Origin: Gillisella taibaishanensis
GTDB lineage: Bacteria; Pseudomonadota; Alphaproteobacteria; Rhizobiales; Rhizobiaceae
NCBI RefSeq assembly: GCF_001938985.1
Contig: NZ_MKIN01000023.1
Span: 244,055 to 308,054 of the forward strand
DNA: 64,000 nt
Direction of reading: 5' to 3'
In this document: positions 36,395-46,567 of the stretch, in pieces
Position numbering within the stretch: the first letter of the stretch is position 1
Layout of the letters: each line of letters opens with the position of its first letter
Notes under the pieces: model-generated
What the model saw: only the letters and a program-made list of their open reading frames with translations
Databases searched by the model: none
Told to the model about the DNA's origin: nothing
Program-made: the position numbers and the translations under genes

Positions 36395-37813
36395 ATGATC
36401 GAGATATTGAGCGGGCAGGATTTGATTGATGCGGGAATGAGCCAGGGCAAGTGGTTTCGCCCGGCACTCGACGCGGCCAACAAGAAATTAAGCGAGGGCG
36501 GATCTGTCGCGGAGGCTCTGGAAGCGGCAAAAGCCTTTCAGCCGGGGCCAATGCTTGCCTTGCGCGCGGACAACGATATCGAGATCTATTCCAACATCCG
36601 CGCCGAGAACGCCTTCGAGCAAGACAATGTAGAGAAGGTCAATGCGACCATGCGGGCTTTGGTGCGCACGCCGGTGGTTCGGTCCGCCGCAATCATGCCG
36701 GATGCCTGTCCCGCGGGTCCGGTCGGGACGATTCCGGTCGGCGGGGTGGTTGCGTCCGAAGCGATCCATCCCGGCATGCATTCGGCCGATATCTGCTGCT
36801 CGATGGCGATCTCGATCTTCCCCGGCGTCGATCCGAAATCGCTTCTCGACGCCGTCCATTCGGTAACGCATTTCGGTCCCGGCGGGCGTCCCCGCGGCGC
36901 TCAGATCAAGCCGTCAGAGGAGACGCTCTTGGCGTTTCAGCAGAACCCTTACCTTCGGGAGGGTCCGCTGAACCTAGCAGTCGACCAGTTTGCAACGCAA
37001 GGTGACGGCAATCATTTCGCCTATGTCGGCACGATGAAATCAACCGGCGAGACCGCGCTGGTGACCCATCATGGATCGCGGGCACCGGGCGCTCGCCTTT
37101 ACGAAAAAGGCATGACGGTTGCCAACAAATTCCGGGAACGTCTCTCGCCGGAAACGCACCGCGAGAATGCCTGGATTCCGGCGGAGACCGAGGAGGGCGA
37201 GTTCTACTGGTCCGCGCTTCAGATCATCCGCCAGTGGACGAAGGAAAACCATTATGCGCTGCACGACATGGCAGCAGCAAAACTCTCCGCCAAGGTGGCC
37301 GATCGCTTCTGGAACGAGCACAATTTTGTCTTCCGGAAATCGGACGGACTGTTCTATCACGGCAAGGGTGCGACACCTGCCTTCGAAAACTGGGCCCCGG
37401 ATGCGACCGATCTTACCATTATTCCGCTCAACATGGCGGAGCCGGTATTGATCGTTCGCGGCTCAAATGCTGCTCATGGCCTCGGCTTTTCGCCGCATGG
37501 CGCTGGTCGCAATTTTTCGCGCAGCACACATATGCGACAGCTGGCCGCTGAATACGGAGCAGATTCGCGTGGCCTCAGTCCAAACAATATTGCCGCGATT
37601 CTTGCGAAGGAAACGAGCGGTCTCGATGCGCGATTTTTTTCGGGCTTTGTAGACGCGTCGGAATTGCCGAGCGCCTACAAGAGTGCTGCAAACGTGCGGG
37701 CCCAGATCGAGCATTACGGCTTGGCCGAAGTGGTCGACGAGCTAATCCCATTCGGCTGCATCATGGCCGGCGACTGGCAGAGGGATGCGCCCTGGCGCAA
37801 GAAACGTCGCTAG
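36395..37813 (+). CDS. rtcB: RtcB-family RNA ligase, divergent
   Basis: A 472-residue RNA ligase that joins 2',3'-cyclic phosphate or 3'-phosphate ends to 5'-OH ends using GTP and Mn. Metal ligands can be aligned: Asp132 and Cys134/Cys135 in 'ADICCSM', His207 in 'GDGNHF', His225/226 in 'VTHHGSR', His309 in 'NEHNF'. The guanylylated histidine is His368 in 'PHGAGRNFSRS'. The N-terminal motif, usually MPDVHxGxG, reads 'MPDACPAGPVG', so it belongs to a divergent branch. Its position after rsr and the Y RNAs places it under RtcR control. Confidence 0.88.
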   Translation: MIEILSGQDLIDAGMSQGKWFRPALDAANKKLSEGGSVAEALEAAKAFQPGPMLALRADNDIEIYSNIRAENAFEQDNVEKVNATMRALVRTPVVRSAAIMPDACPAGPVGTIPVGGVVASEAIHPGMHSADICCSMAISIFPGVDPKSLLDAVHSVTHFGPGGRPRGAQIKPSEETLLAFQQNPYLREGPLNLAVDQFATQGDGNHFAYVGTMKSTGETALVTHHGSRAPGARLYEKGMTVANKFRERLSPETHRENAWIPAETEEGEFYWSALQIIRQWTKENHYALHDMAAAKLSAKVADRFWNEHNFVFRKSDGLFYHGKGATPAFENWAPDATDLTIIPLNMAEPVLIVRGSNAAHGLGFSPHGAGRNFSRSTHMRQLAAEYGADSRGLSPNNIAAILAKETSGLDARFFSGFVDASELPSAYKSAANVRAQIEHYGLAEVVDELIPFGCIMAGDWQRDAPWRKKRR

Positions 37814-37820
37814 TCAAAGG

Positions 37821-37844
37821 AGAGGGCGGGATTTGCCGCCCTCT
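37821..37844 (+). terminator. Hairpin after rtcB
   Basis: AGAGGGCGG pairs with CCGCCCTCT around a 6-base loop nine bases after the stop codon. There is no T-run, so termination is likely but not certain. Confidence 0.6.
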
Positions 37845-38094
37845 CGACCGCTTTGTCTAGCTTTGGACTTCAATATCTGCAATCTCAAATGGCAACCTCA
37901 GGGATGCTATGCCTTGCATCCATGAATTCGAAAGAAGGCTGGTTTAAATCTAAGGCCAAAGCGGCAACCGGACTGCATGCGATCGGGAGCCTGAAAATAC
38001 GCGAATCGGCAGCGTGCGTATTTCCGTTGCCTCCTGCACCATAACCGCTACAATCATCCTCCTGACAGTCTGGTAGCTTTGGGAGGAGCGATAC

Positions 38095-38466
38095 ATGAGA
38101 CGGTTTTGGCCAAACGAACATAGCTTTCTGCTGGATGATGCGGAGGAGGTCGACGTTCATCTACAGCCGGTCGTTCAAGACGATGGCTCACCTGGAAAGG
38201 TCGTAAATCGCAAGGCGTTGAAAGTTCGTGTCAGCCAGGAGGACTTTGAAAAAATCTGGCCACTTGCCGAGGCTCGTTATCGTCTTAGTGGACGACTTTC
38301 AGGCAAAGCGATCACGCTTATAACCAACAATCCACATTATAAGAGCTGGCACCCCGCCGATGGTGGAAGTGTTGAGACCATATCCGATAGCGGTAAACGC
38401 TATCAGTCGCGCTACGTGATTGTGCATTTTCTTCTGGATGATGTTCGAGAGACGGTAGAGGCTTGA
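38095..38466 (+). CDS. Hypothetical protein, 123 residues
   Basis: A small soluble protein of unknown family beginning 'MRRFWPNEHSFLLDDAEEV'. Alternating strands and a central helix ('SQEDFEKIWPLAEARYRL') suggest a compact alpha/beta domain. GGAGG lies a few bases upstream of ATG 38095 (a GGGAGGAG run). It is 281 bp after rtcB and behind that gene's hairpin, so it need not belong to the RNA-repair unit. The gap in between shows nothing recognisable. Confidence 0.65.
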   Translation: MRRFWPNEHSFLLDDAEEVDVHLQPVVQDDGSPGKVVNRKALKVRVSQEDFEKIWPLAEARYRLSGRLSGKAITLITNNPHYKSWHPADGGSVETISDSGKRYQSRYVIVHFLLDDVRETVEA

Positions 38467-38573
38467 GACCGACACAGCCGGTTGGTGTTCTCAGTTGATC
38501 CTATTGGATTTGCCCTAGTCAATCATTAGATGCGGACATTGGATGCCGGGACGTTCTCGGCAGCCATTTAGCC

Positions 38574-39950
38574 TTAACATTCAGATGTCAGGCTATTTTC
38601 AGCATTTGCGAGTTCTTCCCCGTACCGAAACCATCCGCGTTGCGACACTGGTTCAGCGCTAAGCGCCTTATTGTTCTCCAGCAGCTTTTCCGCCATGGCC
38701 GCCGCGCCTTCGACAATGGCCTGTTTGCCAATGAAGCCGCCGGGAATCTGGATGGTGGCGGTCATAGCGCGGATCAGGCGGTCGAGCAGAGCCGTGTCGG
38801 GCGCTTCCGGCTCTTGCCAGAAGGAGGCAAGGCTTGCCTGGTGGCTCAAGCCCGGCACGTCGTAGATGGCCGGCGCGAGCGCGATGACGGGACTTTGCAG
38901 TTGCAGGGCTGTCAAGCCAACCGTCGAATTGACCGTGACAAGGCCCCGGCATGCCTTGATCAGAGTCGCCAGGTCGCCGCCATCGATCACATCGATCCGG
39001 TCGGCAACACCGCATCGGGCGGCCATCCCGGCGATCTGCGTCACCCAGTCATGAAGGCCGTTGTCGATCGGGTGGGTCTTGAACAGTAAACGGCTGCCAG
39101 CCGGCGCATGTCGGCTGAAAGAGCCAATCACCGCCTGCAGGATGCGAAACAGATCGCCCATCGGGGCATGACGGCGGATCTGGTAATCTCCCGGCAATTG
39201 CAGCGGGAAGAGAAAGAAATCGAAGGTCCTAACGGGCGAAAGGTAGCGTTGCGCAATACGGTTTGCCTGCTCTTTTCTGCGGCGAGCCGTGAGGCCCTTG
39301 CGTATCCAGCCGCTATATTCCTGCACGGGATGCACCGGCCCATGGGTCCGGTAATGCGGATGCAAAAGCCAGCCGAGCGCAACGTTAGGGACATGATAGA
39401 GCAGATCGTAGAGCGCGTAGGTGAGGAAGCTTGACGGATAGGGTGGGCGCAGCGGCGGCAGTGTCACACCGTCCGCTAAGGCGGCAATGGCTTCAGGGTC
39501 GGCCGGGAACCGCGATTGGCTGGACATGCCGAATGGCTCGATGGTCAGCCAGTCCGGACGCAGGTAGCCATGCTCGAAGATATGCGCTTTGATCCCGATC
39601 CTGCGGCAAACTTCGATGGCTGCGGCATGCTTGGGTCGGCCATCGCCAAGCATCAGCAGGTCAGTAACATCATGGCCGACAATCAGCCGCTCGAGATAAT
39701 CAGGCCATGCCTCATCCTTGCCACGAAAAAAATCGAATTTCGATTTTCTCCAGAAAATGACATCACCTGAACAAAAATTGACCTTACGCACGGCTGAGCC
39801 GCGCGCCTCCAGGGCTCTAGCAAGCTCTAAGAGAAACGGTGAGGCCGGACCTTGGAGAAAAAGAAATGTGCGTCGCTTTGTCACTCGAAATAAACGATTC
39901 CCTAACGAATCCCTGCCTTCTGTGGTGTTTGGGTCATACGACAAAATCAT
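38574..39950 (-). CDS. KpsS-like capsule polysaccharide protein
   Basis: A 458-residue protein of the capsule synthesis family (KpsS/KpsC), whose studied members add Kdo linker sugars to lipid for capsule export. It shows 'RTFLFLQGPASPFLLELARAL' at the N-terminus, 'HIFEHGYLRPDWLTIEPFGM', 'FPLQLPGDYQIRRHAP', 'LLFKTHPIDNGLHDW' and 'CRGLVTVNSTVGLTAL'. ATG 39950 sets the start; a much longer frame upstream runs antisense through the divergent neighbour and is not coding. It is paralogous to the gene starting at 40020, 69 bp away on the other strand. Confidence 0.85.
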   Translation of the reverse strand: MILSYDPNTTEGRDSLGNRLFRVTKRRTFLFLQGPASPFLLELARALEARGSAVRKVNFCSGDVIFWRKSKFDFFRGKDEAWPDYLERLIVGHDVTDLLMLGDGRPKHAAAIEVCRRIGIKAHIFEHGYLRPDWLTIEPFGMSSQSRFPADPEAIAALADGVTLPPLRPPYPSSFLTYALYDLLYHVPNVALGWLLHPHYRTHGPVHPVQEYSGWIRKGLTARRRKEQANRIAQRYLSPVRTFDFFLFPLQLPGDYQIRRHAPMGDLFRILQAVIGSFSRHAPAGSRLLFKTHPIDNGLHDWVTQIAGMAARCGVADRIDVIDGGDLATLIKACRGLVTVNSTVGLTALQLQSPVIALAPAIYDVPGLSHQASLASFWQEPEAPDTALLDRLIRAMTATIQIPGGFIGKQAIVEGAAAMAEKLLENNKALSAEPVSQRGWFRYGEELANAENSLTSEC

Positions 39951-40019
39951 AACATGGCCTATAAGGGCCAATGAATTACTGTGCTTGCGTAAAATTTGAG
40001 ACGAGGGGTCGCGTCCGCA

Positions 40020-41369
40020 ATGACATCTGCTGATCAGCCAAAGTCCGTACTGTTCCTTCAAGGACCTCCCTCCATTTTCTGGACGGAATTTGCAAGAGCT
40101 TTCGAGCGAGCGGGCGTAAAAACCCATCACGTCAATTTCACGCTGGGCGATTTCCTGTTCTGGCGAAAACGCGGCGCGAAGAATTACCGCGGTTCCTTTG
40201 CCAAATGGCCGGCCTACCTGCGCCGCCTGATTGCCGAAAAGGGCATTACCGACATCGTCTACTACGCTGACCGGCTTCCCTATCATGCCAAGGCGGCAGA
40301 GATCGGCGCCGAACTGGGCGTACGCTGCCACGCAGTGGAATGGGGCTATCTGCGGCCGGATTGGCTGACCTTCGAGCGCGACGGCATGGGCCGCTTCTCG
40401 CATTTTCCCAATGATCCGAAGGTAATTCGTGACATCGCCGCGAAGGTGGAAGAGCCTGACGTGGCGGTGAAATACCCTCATACCTTTGGTCAGGAAGCCT
40501 TCAACGAGGTGATCTATAACCTCCTCAATTTCTTCGGCCGCCCCTTCTATCCGCTCTACAATGCCGACAAGTATTATTCGGCCCTGGTGGATTACCTGCC
40601 CTGGCTGCTGAAAGTCGGCAAGCCGGCCGGTCTGCCTGAGAATTTTCTCGATGACGGCCAGCCGCCCTTCTATCTCGTGGCGCTGCAGTTGCAGAGCGAT
40701 TACCAGATCCGCGCCAATTCGCCCTATCGCCACCTGCGCGACATGATGCGTCAGGTGATCGCGTCCTTCGTCAAAAATGCGCCAGCCGGCAGCAAGCTTC
40801 TGTTCAAGCAGCACCCGCTCGATAATGGATTGGAACGCTGGAACAAGGTGCTGCGCCACCTCGCCCGTGAGTTGAAGATCGAAGACCGCGTCGTCTTCAT
40901 CGAAGACGGCGATCTGCATGGCATTCTGGCCAAGACCGCAGGTGTGGTCATCGTCAATTCCACCGTTGGCCTCCACAGCTTGCGCGCCAAAAAGCCGACC
41001 ATCGTGCTCGGCTGCGCCGTGTTCGATGTACCGGGCCTCACCCACCAGGGCAGACTGGACGATTTCTGGAAGCGGCCGGAGCCTGTCGATACCGACCTGA
41101 TGCAGGACTTGGTGAAAGCTTTGGCAGCCACCATCCAGATCAAGGGCGATTTCTTTAACAAGGCGGGTCGCCAGGCGGCCATTGGCGCCATGGTGCAGCG
41201 GGTGATCGAGGAAAAGGTCAATACGCCGGGCGCCTTCATCGATCCGCCGCCGCGCCTCACCTCGCCCAAGGGCATCCTGCCTGTCCTCGGCAAGCCAATG
41301 GAAGCGCCGTGGGAAGATGACGCAGCCGTGCCGGAACTGACCTATGCACGGTCCAGACCGACGAGCTGA
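40020..41369 (+). CDS. KpsS-like capsule polysaccharide protein
   Basis: A 449-residue member of the same family, with 'SVLFLQGPPSIFWTEFARAFE', 'HAVEWGYLRPDWLTFERDGM', 'VALQLQSDYQIRANSPY', 'LLFKQHPLDNGLERW' and 'GVVIVNSTVGLHSLRAKKP'. ATG 40020 is preferred to the upstream TTG at 39996; GAGGGG lies about ten bases before it. The two genes share motif order along their whole length and are divergently transcribed, so they come from an inverted duplication or a two-enzyme pair such as KpsC/KpsS halves. Confidence 0.85.
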   Translation: MTSADQPKSVLFLQGPPSIFWTEFARAFERAGVKTHHVNFTLGDFLFWRKRGAKNYRGSFAKWPAYLRRLIAEKGITDIVYYADRLPYHAKAAEIGAELGVRCHAVEWGYLRPDWLTFERDGMGRFSHFPNDPKVIRDIAAKVEEPDVAVKYPHTFGQEAFNEVIYNLLNFFGRPFYPLYNADKYYSALVDYLPWLLKVGKPAGLPENFLDDGQPPFYLVALQLQSDYQIRANSPYRHLRDMMRQVIASFVKNAPAGSKLLFKQHPLDNGLERWNKVLRHLARELKIEDRVVFIEDGDLHGILAKTAGVVIVNSTVGLHSLRAKKPTIVLGCAVFDVPGLTHQGRLDDFWKRPEPVDTDLMQDLVKALAATIQIKGDFFNKAGRQAAIGAMVQRVIEEKVNTPGAFIDPPPRLTSPKGILPVLGKPMEAPWEDDAAVPELTYARSRPTS

Positions 41370-41400
41370 GCAAGAATACATCCTGAAAGCACAATAGATA

Positions 41401-41431
41401 AAAGGCGCAGAACCATGGTTCTGCGCCTTTT
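41401..41431 (+). terminator. Terminator downstream of the plus-strand KpsS-like gene
   Basis: AAAGGCGCAGAACC pairs with GGTTCTGCGCCTTTT, a 14-bp perfect stem with a very short loop. A- and T-runs flank it, so it may also serve purH from the other strand. Confidence 0.88.
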
Positions 41432-41438
41432 GTGTTTA

Positions 41439-41491
41439 CTGCATAATTAGAGTGTGACAGCACCGCACGTTTCATAAACGCGCAGTGCTGC
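41439..41491 (+). repeat. Dispersed palindromic repeat, family 1, short copy d
   Basis: CTGCATAATT is joined directly to GTGACAGCACC and to the GC-rich hairpin GTTT/AAAC with flanking GC pairs and AGTGCTGCAG. The first hairpin and the ATGCAGCAG spacer are missing, so this is an internally deleted copy between the KpsS-like gene and purH. Confidence 0.6.
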
Positions 41492-41504
41492 AGGTCGACC
41501 AACT

Positions 41505-43121
41505 TTAATGGCGGAAGTGGCGCACGCCGGTAAAGACCATGGCCACGTTGTGCTCGTCGGCCGCGGCAATCACCTCGGCATCACGCATCGATCCACCGGG
41601 CTGGATCACCGCCGTCGCGCCAGCAGCAATGGCAGCCAGCAGACCATCGGCAAAGGGATAGAAGGCTTCGGAGGCGACAGCCGAGCCGCGTGTCAGCGGT
41701 TCGCCGAGCCCAAGCGCCTTGGCAGCATCCTCCGCCTTCATGGCGGCGATACGGGCGGAATCGACCCGGCTCATCTGGCCGGCGCCAATGCCGACAGCCT
41801 GACCGTCCTTGGCATAGATAACGGCATTGGACTTCACATGCTTGGCGATCTTGAACGCAAGTTTCATATCTTCAAGTTCGGACGCAGTCGGCGCACGCTT
41901 GGTGACGACCTTCAGGTCGAGATCTTCAACCACCAGATTGTCACGGCTCTGGACCAGCAGACCGCCGGAGACAGTCTTGGCGGTGAGCCCCGGTGCGCGT
42001 GGATCGGCTAAGCCGCCCGTTACCAAGAGGCGCAGATTGGCCTTGCGGGCGATGATGGCTTTGGCTTCGTCTGTGACATCAGGAGCGATGATCACTTCGG
42101 TGAACAGCTTGACGATTTCCTCGGCAGTCTCGGCGTCGAGCGTCTGGTTCAGCGCGATGATGCCGCCGAAGGCCGAGACGCTGTCGCAAGCAAGCGCCCG
42201 ACGATAGGCATCGGCCAAGGTCTTGCCGACAGCAACGCCGCAAGGATTGGCGTGCTTGATGATCGCGCAGGCAGGACCGTTTTCAGGCAGGAACTCAGAA
42301 ACGAGTTCGAAGGCGGCGTCGGTATCGTTGATATTGTTGTAGGACAATTGCTTGCCCTGCAGCAGCTTGGCGGTGGCGACGCCGGGCCGCTGATCGCCCG
42401 AAACGTAGAAGCCGGCCTTCTGATGCGGATTTTCACCATAACGCATTTCCTCGCGCAGGCTGCCGCCGATCACCCGGTGGCGCGGTGCCTCGATGGCCAG
42501 CGCATCGGCAAACCAGTTGGAAATCGTGGCGTCATAAGCGGCAGTGCGGGCATAGGCGCGGGCGGCGAATTGCTGGCGCAGCGCGTAAGGCGTTTGACAA
42601 TCATCGGCCTTCAACACGTCCAGAAGCTGGGTGTAGTCAGCTGGATCGGTCACCACGGTCACATAGGCATGGTTCTTGGCCGACGCGCGGATCATTGCCG
42701 GGCCGCCGATATCGATATTTTCGACCGTCGTCGGATAGTCGCCACCGGCCGCCAGCACGGCTTCGAACGGGTAGAGATTGATCACGGCAAGGTCGATCGC
42801 CTCGATCTTATGGGCGCGCATCGCCTCGACATGCTCTTCGTCGTCGCGGATTGCCAGAAGGCCGCCGTGTACGGACGGATGCAGGGTCTTGACCCGGCCA
42901 TCCATGATTTCGGGAAAACCTGTCACGTCGGACACGTCAGTTGCCGGCAGACCGGCCTCGATCAGCGCTTTATAAGTGCCGCCGGTCGACAGAAGACGCA
43001 CGCCGAGATCGTTAAGGGCGCGGGCAAGATCGACGACGCCAGTCTTGTCGAAAACCGACAGAAGCGCAGTGCGGATCTTAACCCTGTCGGGAACGGGGAT
43101 TTTCTTCGAGACAACAGCCAT
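41505..43121 (-). CDS. purH: Bifunctional AICAR transformylase/IMP cyclohydrolase
   Basis: A 538-residue enzyme for the last two steps of IMP synthesis. The N-terminal cyclohydrolase part has '[18 protein letters not shown]', '[11 protein letters not shown]' and '[10 protein letters not shown]'. The transformylase part has '[11 protein letters not shown]', the catalytic Lys-His pair in '[12 protein letters not shown]', and the C-terminal '[15 protein letters not shown]'. ATG 43121 with GGAGTGAAGG upstream is the family start; the frame is open for 54 more codons but that part is not conserved in type. Confidence 0.96.
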   Translation of the reverse strand: MAVVSKKIPVPDRVKIRTALLSVFDKTGVVDLARALNDLGVRLLSTGGTYKALIEAGLPATDVSDVTGFPEIMDGRVKTLHPSVHGGLLAIRDDEEHVEAMRAHKIEAIDLAVINLYPFEAVLAAGGDYPTTVENIDIGGPAMIRASAKNHAYVTVVTDPADYTQLLDVLKADDCQTPYALRQQFAARAYARTAAYDATISNWFADALAIEAPRHRVIGGSLREEMRYGENPHQKAGFYVSGDQRPGVATAKLLQGKQLSYNNINDTDAAFELVSEFLPENGPACAIIKHANPCGVAVGKTLADAYRRALACDSVSAFGGIIALNQTLDAETAEEIVKLFTEVIIAPDVTDEAKAIIARKANLRLLVTGGLADPRAPGLTAKTVSGGLLVQSRDNLVVEDLDLKVVTKRAPTASELEDMKLAFKIAKHVKSNAVIYAKDGQAVGIGAGQMSRVDSARIAAMKAEDAAKALGLGEPLTRGSAVASEAFYPFADGLLAAIAAGATAVIQPGGSMRDAEVIAAADEHNVAMVFTGVRHFRH

Positions 43122-43258
43122 GGCCTTCACTCCGAAAGAGCAATTCCTCAAAAACCGGAGAGTTAGCGCCCGGGATGGGAATTGCATGAACAAAGCCCGC
43201 GGACCGCAGGCAGCGATGCCCGCCCGCCTAGCACAGGCTCGTGTCGGAGGAAACAGGC

Positions 43259-45028
43259 TTATCCCTGCTTCGAAAAAAACCACCAGATTTCCGGCGTATC
43301 CATGGAAAGTTCAATCTGTTCCGAGGTCTGGATACCCGACAGACCAGCGAAGAACACATCCTCGGCGATGACCGGATAGCCGGTCGGCGAGGAAAAGATC
43401 CAGGTCTCGCTACCGCCATTGGCGCTCAAGCGGATATTATGCTCGTCCTCCTGGATGAGGCGGACCGAGGGGTGAATGTGGAAACGGACGATCGCGCCGC
43501 TTTTTGGCGGTTCGGACAGCGGCTCGCCCTTGCCCGACAGCAATCGGTCATGACCGACCAGCTTGGTGCCTGTCGCATTGAGACGAAGATCGCGCTCATG
43601 CAGAATATCGAAGCCGCGACGATAGCCATCATGGCGGGCTGTGAGATGGTCGCTGCCATCGTCACCGGCGCGGCGCATCACATCGACGGACGACACGCCG
43701 CCAGTGACGATCGGCCCAAGATAGCGGGAGGCGGAGATACGGCTGGAGGACTGGTCGCCAATAACGAGGGTGGAATGGGCCGCAGTTGCCCGGGCCATCT
43801 GCCGGTAACGGTCGCCGGCAAAGCGCGGCGCCCCGGAATTGACCACCAGCCGATGGCGGCCGGATGAAAACTCGAAGGACAGACAGCCGGCATGAGCGCT
43901 GCGGCTGATGTCTCCGGGCGGCGGTGCACCGGTATCGACGAGAACGACGGCGGTTTCGGCCGCAAGTCGCTGGTAATGACTGTGTGGCAGTGCGCGAAAC
44001 GGCTGACCGCCGCTTTCGTCATAGCGCAGCACCGACATCAGGTCGTTTGCCAGCGTCGCTGTCGCGCCGTTAAACAGAGCCAGATCGCCATTGCTGTGAC
44101 GGAAGAAGCGGATGGCCGGAAACATTCGGTCGATGGTGGAAATCAGCTTGACCGGCACGTCATGGCCGAGATTGACATAGGTCTGCCGGAGCGGAAGCAG
44201 ATCGAACAGAATATCGAGGGCTGCCTGCGGATTGCGCGAGACATGGCCGCCATCAGCCAGCACCTGGCGCTCCAGTTCCAGGTCCAGATTTTGCGCCGCC
44301 TTGCGGATCCGGCGCGTCGAGGCGGTCATGGCGATAGAGGCCATGGCCAGCGCAATGCGCAATTTCAGCCGATCGGCACCGTCAGGCGCGATATCGGCAA
44401 GCAGACCGGCATAGGCAACCTGGCGGCCAAGGCTTTTCAGGAAGCGACGGTAAAAGCCGGTTTCGCAATCCTGCAGCACGACGGGAGAATGAGAAAGCCA
44501 GGCGATGATCCGCTGAGCGAGAACGGCAGGCTGCCAACCGATACCAGAGCGCTTGCCGTTCAGCTTGATCCAGCTATCGAGAATAGCGCGGGCATGAGCC
44601 GACGCCTCGGCCGTTTTGGAGGCACGGATATGCCGCAACCAGGAAAAGGAATGCAGTTTGGCGGCGAAGACCTGCGAAGGCAGTTCCACGGTGAAGGGCG
44701 AGGCGCGGCCGCAATCCAGCAACCGTCCTGCCAGCGGAAACCGCCCCTCGAAGATTTCCGAAGCCACATAGGGATCGACGACCCTGAGATCTGTCGGGGC
44801 CACGAGCAGGCGTACTTGGCGGCGACCGAAACGCGAAATTGCCACCCGTACCGGCAGCCAGGCGTGCTTGCGCCACCGCCGCGAGGTCTCGCGGACGTAG
44901 AGCACCGGCAACCCCTGGCCCTGTCTTTGTGCCATTTGATATTCCGATCCGCGCGCAATCTTATCCGGCACTGCGCGGTAAAGTGTGGGACGATCACCGA
45001 AATAGAAGGATAACGGTCTATCAGCCAC
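43259..45028 (-). CDS. Heparinase II/III family protein
   Basis: A 589-residue protein with an N-terminal alpha/alpha toroid ('[25 protein letters not shown]', '[23 protein letters not shown]') and a C-terminal beta-sandwich carrying '[20 protein letters not shown]' and 'HNGY'-like segments. The family cleaves or binds uronic-acid polysaccharides. No signal peptide is evident, so it may act in the cytoplasm on imported or nascent polysaccharide. It lies between rsmB and purH on the same strand, as in many rhizobia. Substrate unknown. Confidence 0.85.
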   Translation of the reverse strand: MADRPLSFYFGDRPTLYRAVPDKIARGSEYQMAQRQGQGLPVLYVRETSRRWRKHAWLPVRVAISRFGRRQVRLLVAPTDLRVVDPYVASEIFEGRFPLAGRLLDCGRASPFTVELPSQVFAAKLHSFSWLRHIRASKTAEASAHARAILDSWIKLNGKRSGIGWQPAVLAQRIIAWLSHSPVVLQDCETGFYRRFLKSLGRQVAYAGLLADIAPDGADRLKLRIALAMASIAMTASTRRIRKAAQNLDLELERQVLADGGHVSRNPQAALDILFDLLPLRQTYVNLGHDVPVKLISTIDRMFPAIRFFRHSNGDLALFNGATATLANDLMSVLRYDESGGQPFRALPHSHYQRLAAETAVVLVDTGAPPPGDISRSAHAGCLSFEFSSGRHRLVVNSGAPRFAGDRYRQMARATAAHSTLVIGDQSSSRISASRYLGPIVTGGVSSVDVMRRAGDDGSDHLTARHDGYRRGFDILHERDLRLNATGTKLVGHDRLLSGKGEPLSEPPKSGAIVRFHIHPSVRLIQEDEHNIRLSANGGSETWIFSSPTGYPVIAEDVFFAGLSGIQTSEQIELSMDTPEIWWFFSKQG

Positions 45029-45076
45029 AAATTGTGTAAAGATTTACTTAAATCCGCGCTTTAAGCCCGAGATTTA

Positions 45077-45116
45077 AAGTGTTTCCAGCAGTGGGAAGCG
45101 ATTGCCTGAAACACTT
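45077..45116 (-). repeat. Palindromic element between rsmB and the heparinase gene
   Basis: AAGTGTTTC pairs with GAAACACTT over nine bases, enclosing a 22-base loop with GCAGTGGGAAGCGATTGCC. The sequence resembles the common rhizobial palindromes built on 'TTTCCAGCA...GTGGGAAGCG'. It could also act as a weak terminator for rsmB. Confidence 0.45.
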
Positions 45117-45124
45117 AAGTCAAC

Positions 45125-46567
45125 TTAGGCGGTCGAGCGCTGCAAACGGCAGGCATAGAAGCCGTCGAGCCCACCGGTGCGACCTTCCGTGTCCGGCAGC
45201 ATGGCTGGCGTGGTGCGGAATTCGCCAAGTGGGGTAACGGCGCTTTCCAGACCAGGCCAATCGGCCGCCTGCATCGGCACCCGCATGTAGTCGGGATGAT
45301 CGGCCAGCACCCGCGCCACCATGTCCTCGCCTTCAAGAGGATCGAGCGAGCAATTGGAAAACACGATGGAACCGCCAGGCGCCACCAGCGTCAGTGCATG
45401 GCGCAGCAATTTCTCCTGCACGCCAGCGAGCTTGGTGATATCCTGCGGACCCTTGGTATAGAGTACATCGGGATGGCGCCGTGTCGTGCCGGTCGAAGAA
45501 CAGGGCGAATCGAGCAACACGATGTCGAAACCCTCCTGGTCTTCGGCAAGTGAGAAATCCACCAGGTCGCTATGAACAAGATCAGCCGTGAAGCCGAGCC
45601 GCTGCAAATTGCCTTCCAGACGCTTTAGCCGGTTGGCCGATTGCTCGACCGCCGTCACCTTGGCACCAGCGTTCAGCAATTGCGCCGTCTTGCCTCCGGG
45701 GGCAGCGCAGAGATCGACGGCACGCTTGCCTTCGATGGCGCCGAACATGCGCACCGGCAGAGCCGCCGCCGCGTCCTGCACCCACCAGGCACCGTCCTCA
45801 AACCCGGCAAGGCCGGAAACCGCACCGGAAAAGCTAGCCAGCCGGACGCTGCCTGTCGGCAAAACAGAACCGTTGAGCTTTTCCGCCCATAGATCCGCAT
45901 CCGCCTTGACGGTCACGTCGATTGCCGCCGGCGTCAGTTGCGCCTCGGCAATGCGCCGGGCCTCATCCGGGCCGTAAACGGCGACCAGCCGCTTATAAAA
46001 CCAGTCCGGCATGCAGATGACATCAGCAACCTCGTCCAGCAGCGCCTGCTTTTCACGGCCCAGGCGGCGCAGCACCGCATTGACCAGCTTGGCAAAGCGG
46101 CGACTGCGCGGATCGCGATTGGCCTGCTCGACCGCAAGGTCGACGGCGGAGTGGTCGGGTACGTCGAGATAGATCATCTGGGCGGCCGCAACGATCAGCG
46201 AGTGGTAGAGCGCGCGCGCACCTTCAGGCAAAGGCGTATCTAGCAGGAGCGCCAGCATCGCCTCGATGCGTGGCAGGAAGCGCAGCGACGTATTGACGAT
46301 GGCACGCACCAGGCTTCGATCCGCGTCCGACAGGGCGGTATAGGCCGGATTACCGTGATCGCCATCCATCATACCGTCGAGCGACGTCTTGCGGTCGATC
46401 ACCGCCGCCAGGAGCCTGCTTGCGGCAAGACGGGCATCAAGGCCCGGCTTATCATCGTAAACCGGCCCGCGCGGCCTGTGCACGGGCTTATCTTTCGATT
46501 GGCCTGAGGAGCGGCCCGAGGAGCGATTATCTGGTCCGGTTTTCCCGCGTCTGTCGTTCAATTCCAT
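45125..46567 (-). CDS. rsmB: RsmB/NOP-family 16S rRNA m5C methyltransferase
   Basis: A 480-residue protein with an N-terminal NusB-like RNA-binding region (about 40-170) and a SAM-dependent methyltransferase domain. SAM motif '[15 protein letters not shown]' and the two catalytic cysteines, in '[14 protein letters not shown]' and '[11 protein letters not shown]', are present. The first 35 residues are basic and probably disordered. It overlaps the end of htpX by ten bases, so the two are coupled. Confidence 0.9.
   Translation of the reverse strand: MELNDRRGKTGPDNRSSGRSSGQSKDKPVHRPRGPVYDDKPGLDARLAASRLLAAVIDRKTSLDGMMDGDHGNPAYTALSDADRSLVRAIVNTSLRFLPRIEAMLALLLDTPLPEGARALYHSLIVAAAQMIYLDVPDHSAVDLAVEQANRDPRSRRFAKLVNAVLRRLGREKQALLDEVADVICMPDWFYKRLVAVYGPDEARRIAEAQLTPAAIDVTVKADADLWAEKLNGSVLPTGSVRLASFSGAVSGLAGFEDGAWWVQDAAAALPVRMFGAIEGKRAVDLCAAPGGKTAQLLNAGAKVTAVEQSANRLKRLEGNLQRLGFTADLVHSDLVDFSLAEDQEGFDIVLLDSPCSSTGTTRRHPDVLYTKGPQDITKLAGVQEKLLRHALTLVAPGGSIVFSNCSLDPLEGEDMVARVLADHPDYMRVPMQAADWPGLESAVTPLGEFRTTPAMLPDTEGRTGGLDGFYACRLQRSTA

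Noticed and set aside
36345..38094. An rtcA gene after rtcB
   Set aside because: No RNA 3'-phosphate cyclase motifs occur in any frame between rtcB and the capsule genes.
39951..41381. Long N-terminal extension of the minus-strand KpsS-like gene
   Set aside because: It runs antisense through the divergent paralogue and is not like a protein; ATG 39950 is the natural start.
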